A program made the position numbers and the translations under genes. A stretch of 44,604 nt of DNA from UBA1422 sp041859095. GTDB lineage: Bacteria > Bacillota > Clostridia > Peptostreptococcales > Anaerovoracaceae. Below are positions 17,171 through 25,401 of this stretch, piece after piece. Within the stretch, counting starts at the first letter, position 1; every line of letters begins with the position of its first letter. The stretch is taken from assembly GCA_041859095.1 (NCBI GenBank), contig JBHEKY010000019.1, forward strand, positions 1-44,604. The letters are read 5' to 3'. The notes below the pieces were generated by a model, which saw nothing but the letters and a program-made list of their open reading frames with translations, was not told the origin of the DNA and ran no database searches.

Positions 17171-18115
17171 GTGCCAAGAAACCTTCCACTTACAGTCGTT
17201 TTGGGAGATGTGAATGGCTTGAAACTAATCAACGATTCATTCGGTCATGACAATGGTGATTTGCTGCTACAAAGAACAGCAGAATTAATAAAAGCAAGTT
17301 GTAGAAACGATGATATTGTGGCCAGATTCGGCGGGGACGAGTTTGTCATGCTATTGCCAAACACCACTGCCGCGGATGCTGAAATCATCTTGGATCGAAT
17401 CAACGATAGTCTCGGAAAGGAGAATATCAACGGGATAGACCTTTCTGTGTCTTTTGGTAAGTATACCAAAACGTATGAAGAAGAATCTATTGAAGTCGTA
17501 TCCAAAGGCGCGGAAGACAACATGTATCGCAACAAATTGCTGGTTGGTGCAAGCGTAAGGAGCAAGACAATTGACATCATCATGAACACACTTTACGAAA
17601 AGAATAACCGGGAAATGTTGCATTCTAAAAGAGTTAGCAATTTATGTGAGAAAATTGCCACTCAAATGAATCTTGAGAAGAGCACCATTGAGCAACTGAA
17701 AGCAGCGGGTTTGGTTCATGACATTGGAAAAATTGGTATTGACGAGAACATTCTGAATAGCCCGGATAAGTTGACAAAGGCACAATGGATTGAAATGAAG
17801 AAACATTCAGAGATTGGGTATCGGATTCTTAATGGTTCGGAAGAATTTTCGGAAATTGCACGATTTGTACTGGAGCATCAGGAAAAATGGGATGGAACAG
17901 GTTATCCAAGAGGGATTGCCGGTGACAGTATTTCTTTGGAGGCTCGGATTATTGCCCTAGCTGATGCATTTGATGCCATGACGCGCCCCAGAACATATGG
18001 CAAAGTGTTTTCCATTGAAGAATCTCTTGAGGAAATCAAACGCTGCGCAGGAACCCACTTTGACCCACAGATAGCAGAAATGTTTGCTAAAAATTACAAA
18101 GAAATGTTTGGATAG
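17171..18115 (+). CDS. GGDEF + HD-GYP output part downstream of the in-frame stop
   Basis: 314 residues counted from a GTG at 17171, in the same frame as the upstream piece and 15 bp past its TAA. No good ribosome site precedes the GTG, so independent translation is doubtful. The GGDEF domain lacks its first strand but has RFGGDEF and an RxxD site (RNDD). The HD-GYP domain is intact (VHDIGKIGID, HQEKWDGTGYPRG) and would hydrolyse c-di-GMP if made. An intact ancestor would combine membrane sensing with cyclase and phosphodiesterase. Pyruvate kinase starts 11 bp downstream, so the transcript continues. Confidence 0.8.
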   Translation: MPRNLPLTVVLGDVNGLKLINDSFGHDNGDLLLQRTAELIKASCRNDDIVARFGGDEFVMLLPNTTAADAEIILDRINDSLGKENINGIDLSVSFGKYTKTYEEESIEVVSKGAEDNMYRNKLLVGASVRSKTIDIIMNTLYEKNNREMLHSKRVSNLCEKIATQMNLEKSTIEQLKAAGLVHDIGKIGIDENILNSPDKLTKAQWIEMKKHSEIGYRILNGSEEFSEIARFVLEHQEKWDGTGYPRGIAGDSISLEARIIALADAFDAMTRPRTYGKVFSIEESLEEIKRCAGTHFDPQIAEMFAKNYKEMFG

Positions 18116-18126
18116 GAGAGGACAAT

Positions 18127-19554
18127 ATGCAGAAGACAAAAATGGTATTTACCATTGGACCGGCCAGTGATACCGAAGAGGTTCTAACCGCACTGATAGA
18201 GGCAGGGATGAGTGCTTCCAGGCATAATTTTTCCCATGGCACCCATGAGCAGAATTTTGAAAAAATCATGTTGGTTAAACGGCTTCGGGAAGTATACAAG
18301 CGCCATATTGCGATTATCCTGGATACCAAAGGGCCGGAAATAAGAACCGGTAAGTTTGAATCCGATCAAATCAATCTGGTGGAAGGACAACCTTTCAACA
18401 TCAACTGTGATGGTGACACACCAGGTACGACCGACCAATGCGCCATCAGCTATTCCTCACTTTACAAGGACGTTAAGCCTGGGGATACCATTCTCATCGA
18501 TGATGGGTTGGTTGGATTAGAAGTTCGGCAAGTGGCAGGCAAAGTCATAAAAACTGAAGTAAAAAACGGCGGCATCATATCCAACAACAAAGGAGTAAAT
18601 GTGCCTGGTGTATCAGTGAATCTGCCATCTTTGACTGAGCAGGATAAATTGGACTTGAGGTTCGGCTGTCAAGCAGGTGTTGATATTGTGGCAGCTTCTT
18701 TTATACGAACTGCATCGGATACCCTTGCCATCCGAGAAGTCCTTGATGAGTGTGGTGGCAGAGATATTTTAGTCTACTCCAAAATTGAAAACCAGCAAGG
18801 TGTTGAAAATATAGATGAAATCATAAACGTTTCTGATGGTATCATGGTGGCTCGGGGCGACATGGGAGTCGAAATTCCCATCGAAGAAGTACCGCAAGTT
18901 CAAAAGATGATTATCAGGAAATGTAATCGAGCCGGGATCCCAGTCATCACCGCAACCCAAATGCTAGATTCGATGATGCGAAACCCCAGGCCTACAAGGG
19001 CAGAGGTTTCGGATGTAGCCAATGCCATTTATGACGGAACGGATGCGATTATGCTCAGCGGTGAGTCTGCCAGCGGGAAATACCCCATCGAAGCAGCCAT
19101 TACCATGGCGCGAATCGCAGGCGCGGCAGAAGAGGAATTGAATTGGGATGCGGTGCAGGAGACGAAAAAAGGTACTCCAAAGTGGGACGTTCCCAATGCA
19201 ATCAGTTGGGCTGCTTGTACAGCTGCATCAGAACTGAATGCCAAAGCCATTATCGCTTCAACCCAAAGTGGTCATACTGCACGAAGAATTTCCAAGTTCC
19301 GCCCTTCCTGTGATATTATCGCGGTGACACCTAGTGACCGGGTAGCCAGAACCCTGGCTTTACATTGGGGAATCATCCCCACAACCGCACCACATATGGC
19401 AACAACAGATGAACTAATGGAAAAGTCCGTGGCCATTGCCCTAGAAGAGGGATACATTGAAAAAGGGGATTTGGTTGTGATTGCTGCGGGCGTGCCCATG
19501 GGCATTCCTGGATCAACAAATCTGATGAAAGTACATTTGGTAGGCGGTGCATAG
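18127..19554 (+). CDS. pyk: Pyruvate kinase
   Basis: 475 residues, normal for the catalytic A, B and C domains without the extra phosphate-binding tail of Bacillus enzymes. The protein converts phosphoenolpyruvate and ADP to pyruvate and ATP. Visible signatures are KTKMVFTIGPAS at the start, NFSHG, LDTKGPEIRTG, the catalytic-lysine segment ILVYSKIENQQGVENIDEI, and GIMVARGDMGVEIP. Compared with most pyruvate kinases, the strand usually reading GMNVARLNFSHG is GMSASRHNFSHG here, but the Arg and Asn of the active site remain. GGAGAGGAC precedes the ATG. It sits between a broken c-di-GMP gene and an EFR1 ferredoxin gene, not with other glycolytic genes. Confidence 0.95.
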   Translation: MQKTKMVFTIGPASDTEEVLTALIEAGMSASRHNFSHGTHEQNFEKIMLVKRLREVYKRHIAIILDTKGPEIRTGKFESDQINLVEGQPFNINCDGDTPGTTDQCAISYSSLYKDVKPGDTILIDDGLVGLEVRQVAGKVIKTEVKNGGIISNNKGVNVPGVSVNLPSLTEQDKLDLRFGCQAGVDIVAASFIRTASDTLAIREVLDECGGRDILVYSKIENQQGVENIDEIINVSDGIMVARGDMGVEIPIEEVPQVQKMIIRKCNRAGIPVITATQMLDSMMRNPRPTRAEVSDVANAIYDGTDAIMLSGESASGKYPIEAAITMARIAGAAEEELNWDAVQETKKGTPKWDVPNAISWAACTAASELNAKAIIASTQSGHTARRISKFRPSCDIIAVTPSDRVARTLALHWGIIPTTAPHMATTDELMEKSVAIALEEGYIEKGDLVVIAAGVPMGIPGSTNLMKVHLVGGA

Positions 19555-19566
19555 GAGGCACAACCA

Positions 19567-20460
19567 ATGAATCAAAACATCAACAAAATACGATTGGTTT
19601 ACTATTCAGGCACAGGTGGTACACGACTTGTTGCAGAGTGCTTCGCAAAGCAGCTCCGTGAACTAGGGGCAGAGGTTACAATACAAAGACTAAAAGCCGG
19701 AGAGCCGGAAGCAGTAGGTGATTATGACCTATTGTTACTCCTTTATGCGGTCTATGCGTTAAATGCACCGGAACCGGTCTATGAATGGATGAAGAGCCTG
19801 CCCAACCAACAGGAAAAACCTGCAGCCGTGATTTCTGTCTCGGGAGGTGGGGAAATGAGCCCAAACACCGCTTGCAGAAGCAAAGCAATCAGAATGCTTG
19901 AAAAAAAGGGGTACCGAGTCGACTACGAAAATATGTTGGTGATGCCATCAAATATTGCTTTCGCCACCAAAGCGCCCTTGGATAAAATGCTTTTGGATAT
20001 TCTACCCCAAAAGGTCAGCGGCATCATTGGAGAAATAAACAGCGGCGTAGTGCGTCGAAAAAGCGCCTTTGTTCTTGATCGGGCGCTGGCCACCATGGGT
20101 GGGTTGGAGCGGCTTGGTGGGCGCGCGTTTGGAAAGCGGATACGGGTTTCGGATGCCTGCAACGGCTGTGGATTCTGCGCAAAAAACTGTCCCTCCGGCA
20201 ATATTACCATGATTGCAGGAAGACCTTCTTTCAATTCGAAATGTTACTTTTGCATGAATTGTCTTTATAGTTGCCCTCAATCCGCACTTAGGCCGGGGAT
20301 TGGCAAAATAGCAGTCATCAAAGAGGGTCTTGATTTAGAAAAACTAGTAGCAGCTCCTGCCGCCGAGATCGTGTCGGCTGAAATACTTAAGACACTGGCA
20401 CCTGGGCTTGCCTGGAGTGCCGTTCGAAAATACATCACAGAGGAAGGAACAAAAGCATGA
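19567..20460 (+). CDS. EFR1-type flavodoxin-ferredoxin fusion
   Basis: 297 residues. The N-terminal half is flavodoxin-like: KIRLVYYSGTGGTRLVAECF contains the FMN phosphate-binding loop, and VISVSGGGEMSPNTACR is a second flavin-loop region. The C-terminal half has two [4Fe-4S] motifs, CNGCGFCAKNCPSG and CYFCMNCLYSCPQSA. This EFR1-family architecture is common in Clostridia and is taken to shuttle electrons in the cytosol; its partner is unknown. The pyk stop lies within its ribosome site (TAGGAGGCA), and its own ATGA overlaps the ZIP gene, so three genes are tightly coupled. Confidence 0.88.
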   Translation: MNQNINKIRLVYYSGTGGTRLVAECFAKQLRELGAEVTIQRLKAGEPEAVGDYDLLLLLYAVYALNAPEPVYEWMKSLPNQQEKPAAVISVSGGGEMSPNTACRSKAIRMLEKKGYRVDYENMLVMPSNIAFATKAPLDKMLLDILPQKVSGIIGEINSGVVRRKSAFVLDRALATMGGLERLGGRAFGKRIRVSDACNGCGFCAKNCPSGNITMIAGRPSFNSKCYFCMNCLYSCPQSALRPGIGKIAVIKEGLDLEKLVAAPAAEIVSAEILKTLAPGLAWSAVRKYITEEGTKA

Positions 20461-21269
20461 TAGATGCGTTTACATCGTTATCGCCAATCGTCCAAGCATT
20501 GCTTGCCACCTTATTCACCTGGTTTGTGACAGCCCTCGGTGCCGGGCTGGTCTTCTTTTTCAAAAGTATTAATCGAACCGTACTGGACACGATGTTGGGA
20601 TTTGCTGCGGGCGTGATGATTGCCGCTAGCTTTTGGTCCCTCTTAGCACCAGCCATCGAAATGTCCGAAACAGCAGGAAAACTACCATGGCTAGCCCCTT
20701 TGATTGGATTTCTGGCAGGTGGCGCGTTTTTGAAACTCTCGGACTCACTGATTCCCCATGTGCATATTGGTATGCCTACAGAAAGCGCAGAAGGGGTGAA
20801 GACCCATTGGAAAAGAAGCATCCTGCTTGTTACCGCGATTACCTTACACAATATTCCTGAAGGTCTGGCTGTGGGGGTTGCGTTTGGAGCAGTTGCTGCC
20901 GGTTTGCCCTCTGCCACTTTGGCAGGTGCCGTAGCCTTGGCGATTGGCATTGGAATTCAAAACTTCCCGGAAGGCGCTGCGGTTTCAATTCCCCTTAGAC
21001 GAGAAGGGTTATCCAGAAGTAAGAGCTTTTATTATGGTCAACTTTCCGGCGTTGTGGAACCGGTTGCCGGTGTGATTGGTGCGGTTGCTGTGCTAACGAT
21101 GCAACCTCTCTTGCCGTATGCATTATCCTTTGCCGCAGGTGCCATGATTTATGTAGTGGTAGAAGAACTAATCCCGGAAGCACAAACAAGCGGAAATTCA
21201 GATGTGGCGACCATCGGTACCATGGTGGGATTTGCGGTGATGATGGTCTTAGATGTTGCCTTGGGTTGA
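20457..21269 (+). CDS. ZIP-family divalent metal transporter
   Basis: 270 residues with about eight membrane segments. The metal-binding helices show HNIPEGLAVGVAFG (about residues 130-143, the HNxPEG core) and GIQNFPEGAAVSIP (QNFPEG), the two half-sites of ZIP proteins. A His-poor cytoplasmic loop lies before the fourth helix. The protein probably imports zinc, iron or another divalent ion. The start overlaps the EFR1 stop by 4 nt. Very similar in organisation to ZupT/GufA-like members of Firmicutes. Specificity cannot be read from sequence. Confidence 0.92.
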   Translation: MIDAFTSLSPIVQALLATLFTWFVTALGAGLVFFFKSINRTVLDTMLGFAAGVMIAASFWSLLAPAIEMSETAGKLPWLAPLIGFLAGGAFLKLSDSLIPHVHIGMPTESAEGVKTHWKRSILLVTAITLHNIPEGLAVGVAFGAVAAGLPSATLAGAVALAIGIGIQNFPEGAAVSIPLRREGLSRSKSFYYGQLSGVVEPVAGVIGAVAVLTMQPLLPYALSFAAGAMIYVVVEELIPEAQTSGNSDVATIGTMVGFAVMMVLDVALG

Positions 21270-21315
21270 AGATAAACCCGTAAATGATAAAAATCAGAAA
21301 TTAGGAGAAGAAGAA

Positions 21316-21741
21316 ATGAACAAAGTACGCATAAGATCAGGAGATTATGAGTTTATTGGACAGCTGCTTACTGATCAAGCCCCGGAGACCTGTCGGGTTT
21401 TTTTATCAATGCTTCCAATGAAGAGCAAATTCATCCATGTCCGATGGAGTGGAGAAGGAATCTGGATTCCATTTGGGGAACTTAGAACCGGATTGCAACT
21501 GGAAAATCACATTTCCCACCCTGCGGTCGGGGAGATGCTGTTTTACCCTGGTGGCGTCAGTGAAATGGAATTGATTCTTTCCTATGGCCGTTGTTGCTTT
21601 GCATCACAGTATGGTCAATTGCCGGGTAATCACTTCTTGACGATAGTTGAGGGGCTTGAGAGACTATCTGCATTTGGAAAGAAGGTATTATGGGAGGGTG
21701 CTCAGGAAATTGAAATCACATTAGAGGATGTACCAAAGTGA
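21316..21741 (+). CDS. DUF3830 (cyclophilin-like fold) protein
   Basis: 141 residues from the ATG at 21316, which has AGGAG at 21304-21308; an in-frame ATG at 21253 lies inside the ZIP gene without a ribosome site. The N-terminal strand pattern KVRIRSGDYEFIGQLLTDQA, then PETCRVFLSMLPMKSKFIHV, is the cyclophilin-like beta barrel of DUF3830, followed by RWSGEGIWIPFGEL. FYPGGVSEMELILSYG follows and a short C-terminal helix ends the protein. The family has no established activity; it is often beside amino-acid or uric-acid-type degradation genes, which is not the case here. Its last four bases overlap the DNA glycosylase gene. Confidence 0.75.
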   Translation: MNKVRIRSGDYEFIGQLLTDQAPETCRVFLSMLPMKSKFIHVRWSGEGIWIPFGELRTGLQLENHISHPAVGEMLFYPGGVSEMELILSYGRCCFASQYGQLPGNHFLTIVEGLERLSAFGKKVLWEGAQEIEITLEDVPK

Positions 21742-22355
21742 AAACGATTTCCGCCAACCCTGGTGATGTTGCAAAGCTAGGAAAACTAGATCCGGCATTG
21801 GGTAAGTTGATGGCGCGATGTGGTCCCATTGAAATAGCGCTTCAAGAGGACCTTTTTTTGTCTATTGCTTCAGCAATTGTTGGTCAGCAGTTATCTAATC
21901 GCGTTGCGGAGGTTTTGTGGAGTCGCCTTGTTGAACTTGTGGGTGAGACCGTCTCTCCGGAACGTATATTGCAACTGGGGGATGAGGCGCTTCGACAAAT
22001 CGGCATTTCTTATTCAAAAATCAAGTATTTGAAGGCACTGGCCATGGCGGTGAACAATCACACACTTGAGTTAGATCGGTTGCACCAATTAGACGATGAA
22101 GAAATCATCAGGCAATTAACCCAGGTGAAGGGCATCGGCCCCTGGACAGCGGAGATGTTTCTAATATTTTCTATGGGGCGACCGGATGTGTTCTCTGTAG
22201 GCGATGGCGGGTTGCAAAGAGCTATCAAATGGTTATATGGTATGGAGCGGATTCCCGGCAAAGAAGAACTGCTTCGAATCAGCAACCAATGGAAACCATA
22301 CCGAACCATAGCAGCATTGTATTTGTGGAAGGCGATAGATGAAAAGCTTATCTAA
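21738..22355 (+). CDS. AlkA-like DNA-3-methyladenine glycosylase
   Basis: 205 residues with a GTG start overlapping the upstream stop (GTGA). The helix-hairpin-helix GPD fold is clear: LSIASAIVGQQLSNRVAEVL in the N-terminal helices, then the hairpin VKGIGPWTAEMFLIF and the catalytic Asp in FSVGDGGLQRAI (about residue 155). The protein removes alkylated bases from DNA. There is no N-terminal TATA-like lobe as in E. coli AlkA, so it belongs to the compact MagIII/AlkA2-like class. Nothing indicates an Fe-S cluster loop as in endonuclease III. Last gene of the run that begins at 13644. Confidence 0.9.
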   Translation: MKTISANPGDVAKLGKLDPALGKLMARCGPIEIALQEDLFLSIASAIVGQQLSNRVAEVLWSRLVELVGETVSPERILQLGDEALRQIGISYSKIKYLKALAMAVNNHTLELDRLHQLDDEEIIRQLTQVKGIGPWTAEMFLIFSMGRPDVFSVGDGGLQRAIKWLYGMERIPGKEELLRISNQWKPYRTIAALYLWKAIDEKLI

Positions 22356-22446
22356 CTCTACGGAACGTTGATTGCGCCAAAAAATCAAGTGAGATATGAT
22401 GGTATCGAATATTATGGTGCACGGAAGATCACATTGAGAGGTTATT

Positions 22447-23031
22447 ATGGAATATAGAAAAGTTGGCGGACTGCTTCACCAACTTCGTAAGGAAAAAGGC
22501 TGGACCCAGAAGGAGATGGCCCAAAAAATGAATATCAGCGATAAAACCGTATCCAAATGGGAAAATGGAAATGGATGCCCTGATGTTTCGCTTTTGATAA
22601 AGCTCTCTGAAATTTTTTCCGTTGATATCAGTAAACTGCTCGAGGGAGACCTGATGAAGCAGATTCCGGACGGAGGGAATATGAAGAGAATTAAATTTTT
22701 TGTATGCAGTGAATGTGGCAGCATGGTTACTAGCACTGGCAGTGCTGAGATTCATTGCTGCGGTCGAAGGTTAGAGCCACTCAAAGCAATGTTAGAGGAT
22801 GAGGCCCACGCTGCAAATACAGTCCAAGTGGAGGACGAATACTACGTTACATTTGGCCATGATATGACAAAGGGACATTATTTATCCTTTGCTGCTTACG
22901 TGACCTTTGACAGGGTGCTTGTGATGAAATTATATCCAGAGCAAAACGCTGAAGTGCGTTTTCCCATCATGCATCAGGGAAAATTGTATACTTATTGTAA
23001 TATTCATGGCCTGATGGAAAGAAAATTGTGA
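22447..23031 (+). CDS. XRE-family HTH protein with a C-terminal Cys-rich/desulfoferrodoxin-like domain
   Basis: 194 residues. Residues about 5-65 are a Cro/C1-type helix-turn-helix (LRKEKGWTQKEMAQKMNISD, then KTVSKWENGNGCPDVSLLIK). From about 80 there is a putative zinc knuckle (FFVCSECGSMV and IHCCGRRLEPL). The last part, with HYLSFAAYVTFDR and the end CNIHGLMERKL, resembles the desulfoferrodoxin/neelaredoxin beta sandwich. This fusion is seen in clostridial regulators, but the signal it detects is unknown; a redox or metal role is inference. A trp-type leader promoter starts 30 bp past its stop. Confidence 0.8.
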   Translation: MEYRKVGGLLHQLRKEKGWTQKEMAQKMNISDKTVSKWENGNGCPDVSLLIKLSEIFSVDISKLLEGDLMKQIPDGGNMKRIKFFVCSECGSMVTSTGSAEIHCCGRRLEPLKAMLEDEAHAANTVQVEDEYYVTFGHDMTKGHYLSFAAYVTFDRVLVMKLYPEQNAEVRFPIMHQGKLYTYCNIHGLMERKL

Positions 23032-23060
23032 TTTTATACATAAGTAACAAAAAAAACTTG

Positions 23061-23090
23061 TTGACAGACAAACAATTTGTATGTTATGCT
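23061..23090 (+). promoter_or_regulatory. Promoter of the trp leader
   Basis: -35 TTGACA at 23061-23066, spacer 18, -10 TATGCT at 23085-23090. The start site is predicted near 23097, just before the leader-peptide ribosome site AGGAG at 23104-23108. Confidence 0.7.
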
Positions 23091-23114
23091 CAAAAAAACA
23101 AAAAGGAGAAATCA

Positions 23115-23216
23115 ATGTTAAGAATCAGTGCAAACAATTTTGCTTGGTGGTGGTGCAGCTTTATGGATCGAATACATAAGGTTTCTTCATTATGCAGCAC
23201 CGATTGCACAATCTAA
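23115..23216 (+). CDS. trpL: trp operon leader peptide, 33 residues with Trp-Trp-Trp
   Basis: Short reading frame starting at ATG 23115, six bases after AGGAG. It begins MLRISANNFAWWWCSF, with three consecutive TGG codons at 23145-23153, and ends at TAA 23214-23216. Three adjacent Trp codons in 33, between a strong promoter and a terminator in front of a tryptophan synthase gene, are the classic signature of ribosome-mediated attenuation. The codon run GGTGGTGC (23149-23156) can pair with GCAGCACC (23194-23201) at 7 of 8 positions. CAGCACC can instead pair with GGTTCTG (23253-23259) at 6 of 7, disrupting the terminator. Reading the 62-codon frame that opens at 23028 as the protein would ignore this ribosome site and the promoter. 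Confidence 0.85.
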   Translation: MLRISANNFAWWWCSFMDRIHKVSSLCSTDCTI

Positions 23217-23243
23217 ACGAATCTCCAAAGAGTAAGTTAATTG

Positions 23244-23286
23244 AGCGCCTGTGGTTCTGAGAAGAACTACAGGTGTTTTGGTTTTT
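23244..23286 (+). terminator. trp attenuator terminator
   Basis: The stem core CCTGTGGTTCT (23248-23258) pairs with AGAACTACAGG (23263-23273) over a GAGA loop, all pairs standard or G-U, and extends outward by about four more. TTTTGGTTTTT follows (23276-23286). It sits 27 bp before the TrpB2 start and is the termination hairpin of the leader described at 23115. Confidence 0.88.
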
Positions 23287-23312
23287 GTTAAAACTGAAAG
23301 AGAGGAAAAGAA

Positions 23313-24692
23313 ATGGAAAAGAATTTAGAAAAAGTACCTTACAAAATTTATCTTCACGAAGATGAGATGCCCAAAGAATGGCACAATGTTCGGGCAGCCA
23401 TGAAGGAAAAGCCCGAAGGTTTCATGAATCCTGCCAACGGGGAACCCCTTCCCGGTGAAGCTTTGGCCCCTCTATTTTGTCAGGAACTCATTGACCAGGA
23501 AATGAACAATACCGATGAATTCATCCCCATCCCAGAGGAAATCCGGGACTTCTACAAAATGTATCGACCCTCGCCGCTGGTCCGGGCATATTGTCTGGAG
23601 CAAGCATTGGATACCCCGGCAAAGATATACTATAAGTTCGAAGGGAACAATACCTCCGGCAGCCATAAACTAAACTCAGCGGCAGCGCAGGCGTATTATG
23701 CCAAGAAGCAGGGCATTACCCACTTGACCACCGAAACCGGAGCGGGACAATGGGGTAGCGCACTTTCCATGGCCTGTGCCTTCTATGGATTAGACTTGAA
23801 TGTATTTATGGTCAAAGTGTCCAGCGAACAGAAGCCGTACAGAAAAATCCTGATGGAAACCTATGGTGCAAATGTTATCCCTTCTCCATCAACCCAGACG
23901 GAAGTCGGAAAAAGAATCCTTGCTGAAAATCCCGGAACCGGTGGTAGTCTTGGGTGCGCCATTTCCGAAGCCATTGAGACGGCCATGAAGACCGAAAACT
24001 GCCGTTATGTGCTGGGAAGCGTTTTAAACCATGTGCTTCTTCACCAGTCCATCATTGGACAGGAAACGAAAGCGGCACTGGACAAATATGGGATTACGCC
24101 GGACGTCATCATCGGCTGCGCCGGAGGCGGATCCAATTTAGGCGGACTGATTTCTCCGTTTATGGCGGACAAAATCAGAGGTCTCAACGATATTGAGTTT
24201 ATCGCGGTAGAACCCGCCAGTTGCCCCAGCATGACCAGAGGCAAATATGCCTTGGACTTCGGTGACACCGGACAGACCACACCCCTGTTAAGGATGTATA
24301 CGCTTGGCGCTGGCTTTATGCCTTCCCCTAACCATGCTGGCGGACTACGATATCATGGTATGAGTCCCATCATTTCCAAGCTATATCATGATGGATATTT
24401 GACGGCAAAATCATATATCCAAAGCGAAGTGTTTGAGGCAGCGACCATGTTTGCCCGTTGCGAAGGAACGCTGCCGGCACCGGAAAGCGCTCACGCCATC
24501 AAGGCAGCCATCGATGAAGCTATGAAATGCAAAGAAACCGGAGAAGAAAAAGTTATCGTCTTCGGATTGACGGGAACAGGATACTTTGATATGGCTGCGT
24601 ACCAGAACTACAACAGCGGTGAAATGCACGACTATGTTCCCACCGACGAGGATTTGCAAAAAGGGTTTGCATCCTTGCCAAACGTAGGTTAA
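23313..24692 (+). CDS. trpB2: TrpB2-type tryptophan synthase beta chain
   Basis: 459 residues, longer than TrpB1 (about 400) and typical of TrpB2. This PLP enzyme condenses indole with serine to make tryptophan. Visible: RPSPLVRAYCLEQALDTPAK, the PLP lysine in NNTSGSHKLNSAAAQAYY, the catalytic-base region TTETGAGQWGSALS, and the phosphate-binding loop GCAGGGSNLGG. No trpA or other trp gene is adjacent, so it is a stand-alone enzyme that may use free indole. The Trp-codon attenuator directly upstream shows independently that its product is tied to tryptophan supply. SD AGAGAGGAAAAG before the ATG. Confidence 0.95.
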   Translation: MEKNLEKVPYKIYLHEDEMPKEWHNVRAAMKEKPEGFMNPANGEPLPGEALAPLFCQELIDQEMNNTDEFIPIPEEIRDFYKMYRPSPLVRAYCLEQALDTPAKIYYKFEGNNTSGSHKLNSAAAQAYYAKKQGITHLTTETGAGQWGSALSMACAFYGLDLNVFMVKVSSEQKPYRKILMETYGANVIPSPSTQTEVGKRILAENPGTGGSLGCAISEAIETAMKTENCRYVLGSVLNHVLLHQSIIGQETKAALDKYGITPDVIIGCAGGGSNLGGLISPFMADKIRGLNDIEFIAVEPASCPSMTRGKYALDFGDTGQTTPLLRMYTLGAGFMPSPNHAGGLRYHGMSPIISKLYHDGYLTAKSYIQSEVFEAATMFARCEGTLPAPESAHAIKAAIDEAMKCKETGEEKVIVFGLTGTGYFDMAAYQNYNSGEMHDYVPTDEDLQKGFASLPNVG

Positions 24693-24715
24693 ACGCAATC
24701 AGAAGCGTTAATGAA

Positions 24716-25300
24716 TCAAACATTTTGAGCACGAAGAAAAGAAGTGACCTGATCAGATACTGTTGACAGATTTTTGGATGAAAGAGTATTTACTGTGAGT
24801 AAGGCTCGGAGTTCCCGATTGAAAGATTGGGCATCCCGGGCCTTATCTAGTTCTTTCATGATTCCGATACAGGGTGTGGAACCTTTCAGCACACCATTCA
24901 AACACTCATGAAATACGGGGCTCAACAGATCCACACCACCGATTTCATCCATAAGAATGATTTTATTGGCGGTAGCCTGGAGGCAATCCATACCAACTGT
25001 CTCAAATACGGTACCGTCAAATCGTCGGGGTGATGTCCAAAGGAAGATGCCGTTTTGCTTGTCGAGATGAGCGGGGGTGTAGGGAGCATCAACAGCAAGG
25101 AATAGGGATTCTCCTTTTACACCCAGTCTCCGGATGTCATCCAGGCTGACTAGTCGGTATGCGACAGCGCTCCCGGTGGGATCTATAAGTCTTTGAACAA
25201 CAAACCCACCCAAATCTGAAAGATATGGAAGTAATGCACGTCGCAAAACAGTGGATTTACCGATGCGTGCCGGTCCTTCAAAAAATAAATTTGATTTCAT
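24716..25300 (-). CDS. THEP1-like nucleoside-triphosphatase
   Basis: 194 residues. Walker A is GPARIGKSTVLRRALLPY near the N terminus, and NKIILMDEIGGVDLLSPVF is the Walker B region with the DEIG motif of the NTPase-1/THEP1 family. Members hydrolyse ATP/GTP slowly; the physiological role is unknown, though clostridial copies are often near molybdopterin or corrinoid transport genes. That fits the FecBCD cluster immediately upstream on the other strand. There is no ribosome site before the ATG at 25300; instead an extended -10 (TGATACAAT, complement of 25307-25315) ends 6 nt from it, so the mRNA may be leaderless. Convergent with trpB2. Confidence 0.85.
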   Translation of the reverse strand: MKSNLFFEGPARIGKSTVLRRALLPYLSDLGGFVVQRLIDPTGSAVAYRLVSLDDIRRLGVKGESLFLAVDAPYTPAHLDKQNGIFLWTSPRRFDGTVFETVGMDCLQATANKIILMDEIGGVDLLSPVFHECLNGVLKGSTPCIGIMKELDKARDAQSFNRELRALLTVNTLSSKNLSTVSDQVTSFLRAQNV

Positions 25301-25306
25301 GGAAAT

Positions 25307-25315
25307 ATTGTATCA
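25307..25315 (-). promoter_or_regulatory. Extended -10 of the THEP1-like gene
   Basis: On the minus strand TGATACAAT: the TG sits one base before TACAAT, which ends six bases before the ATG. No convincing -35. Transcription would start at or within a base or two of the ATG. Confidence 0.45.
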
Positions 25316-25401
25316 TAAAGATGCATAAAAATCATTTTTCGGTGCAACTATGGCTTGTTTAAATAACTAAAATGAGATAAAATATGACAGAAAACTAAAT
25401 A

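Noticed and set aside
23028..23216. A 62-residue protein starting at 23028
   Set aside because: It starts before the promoter at 23061; the ribosome site and the leader design support the start at 23115.
24693..24715. Terminator between trpB2 and the THEP1-like gene
   Set aside because: TTAAACGC/GCGTTAA can pair, but no T run follows on either strand, so it is too weak to annotate.
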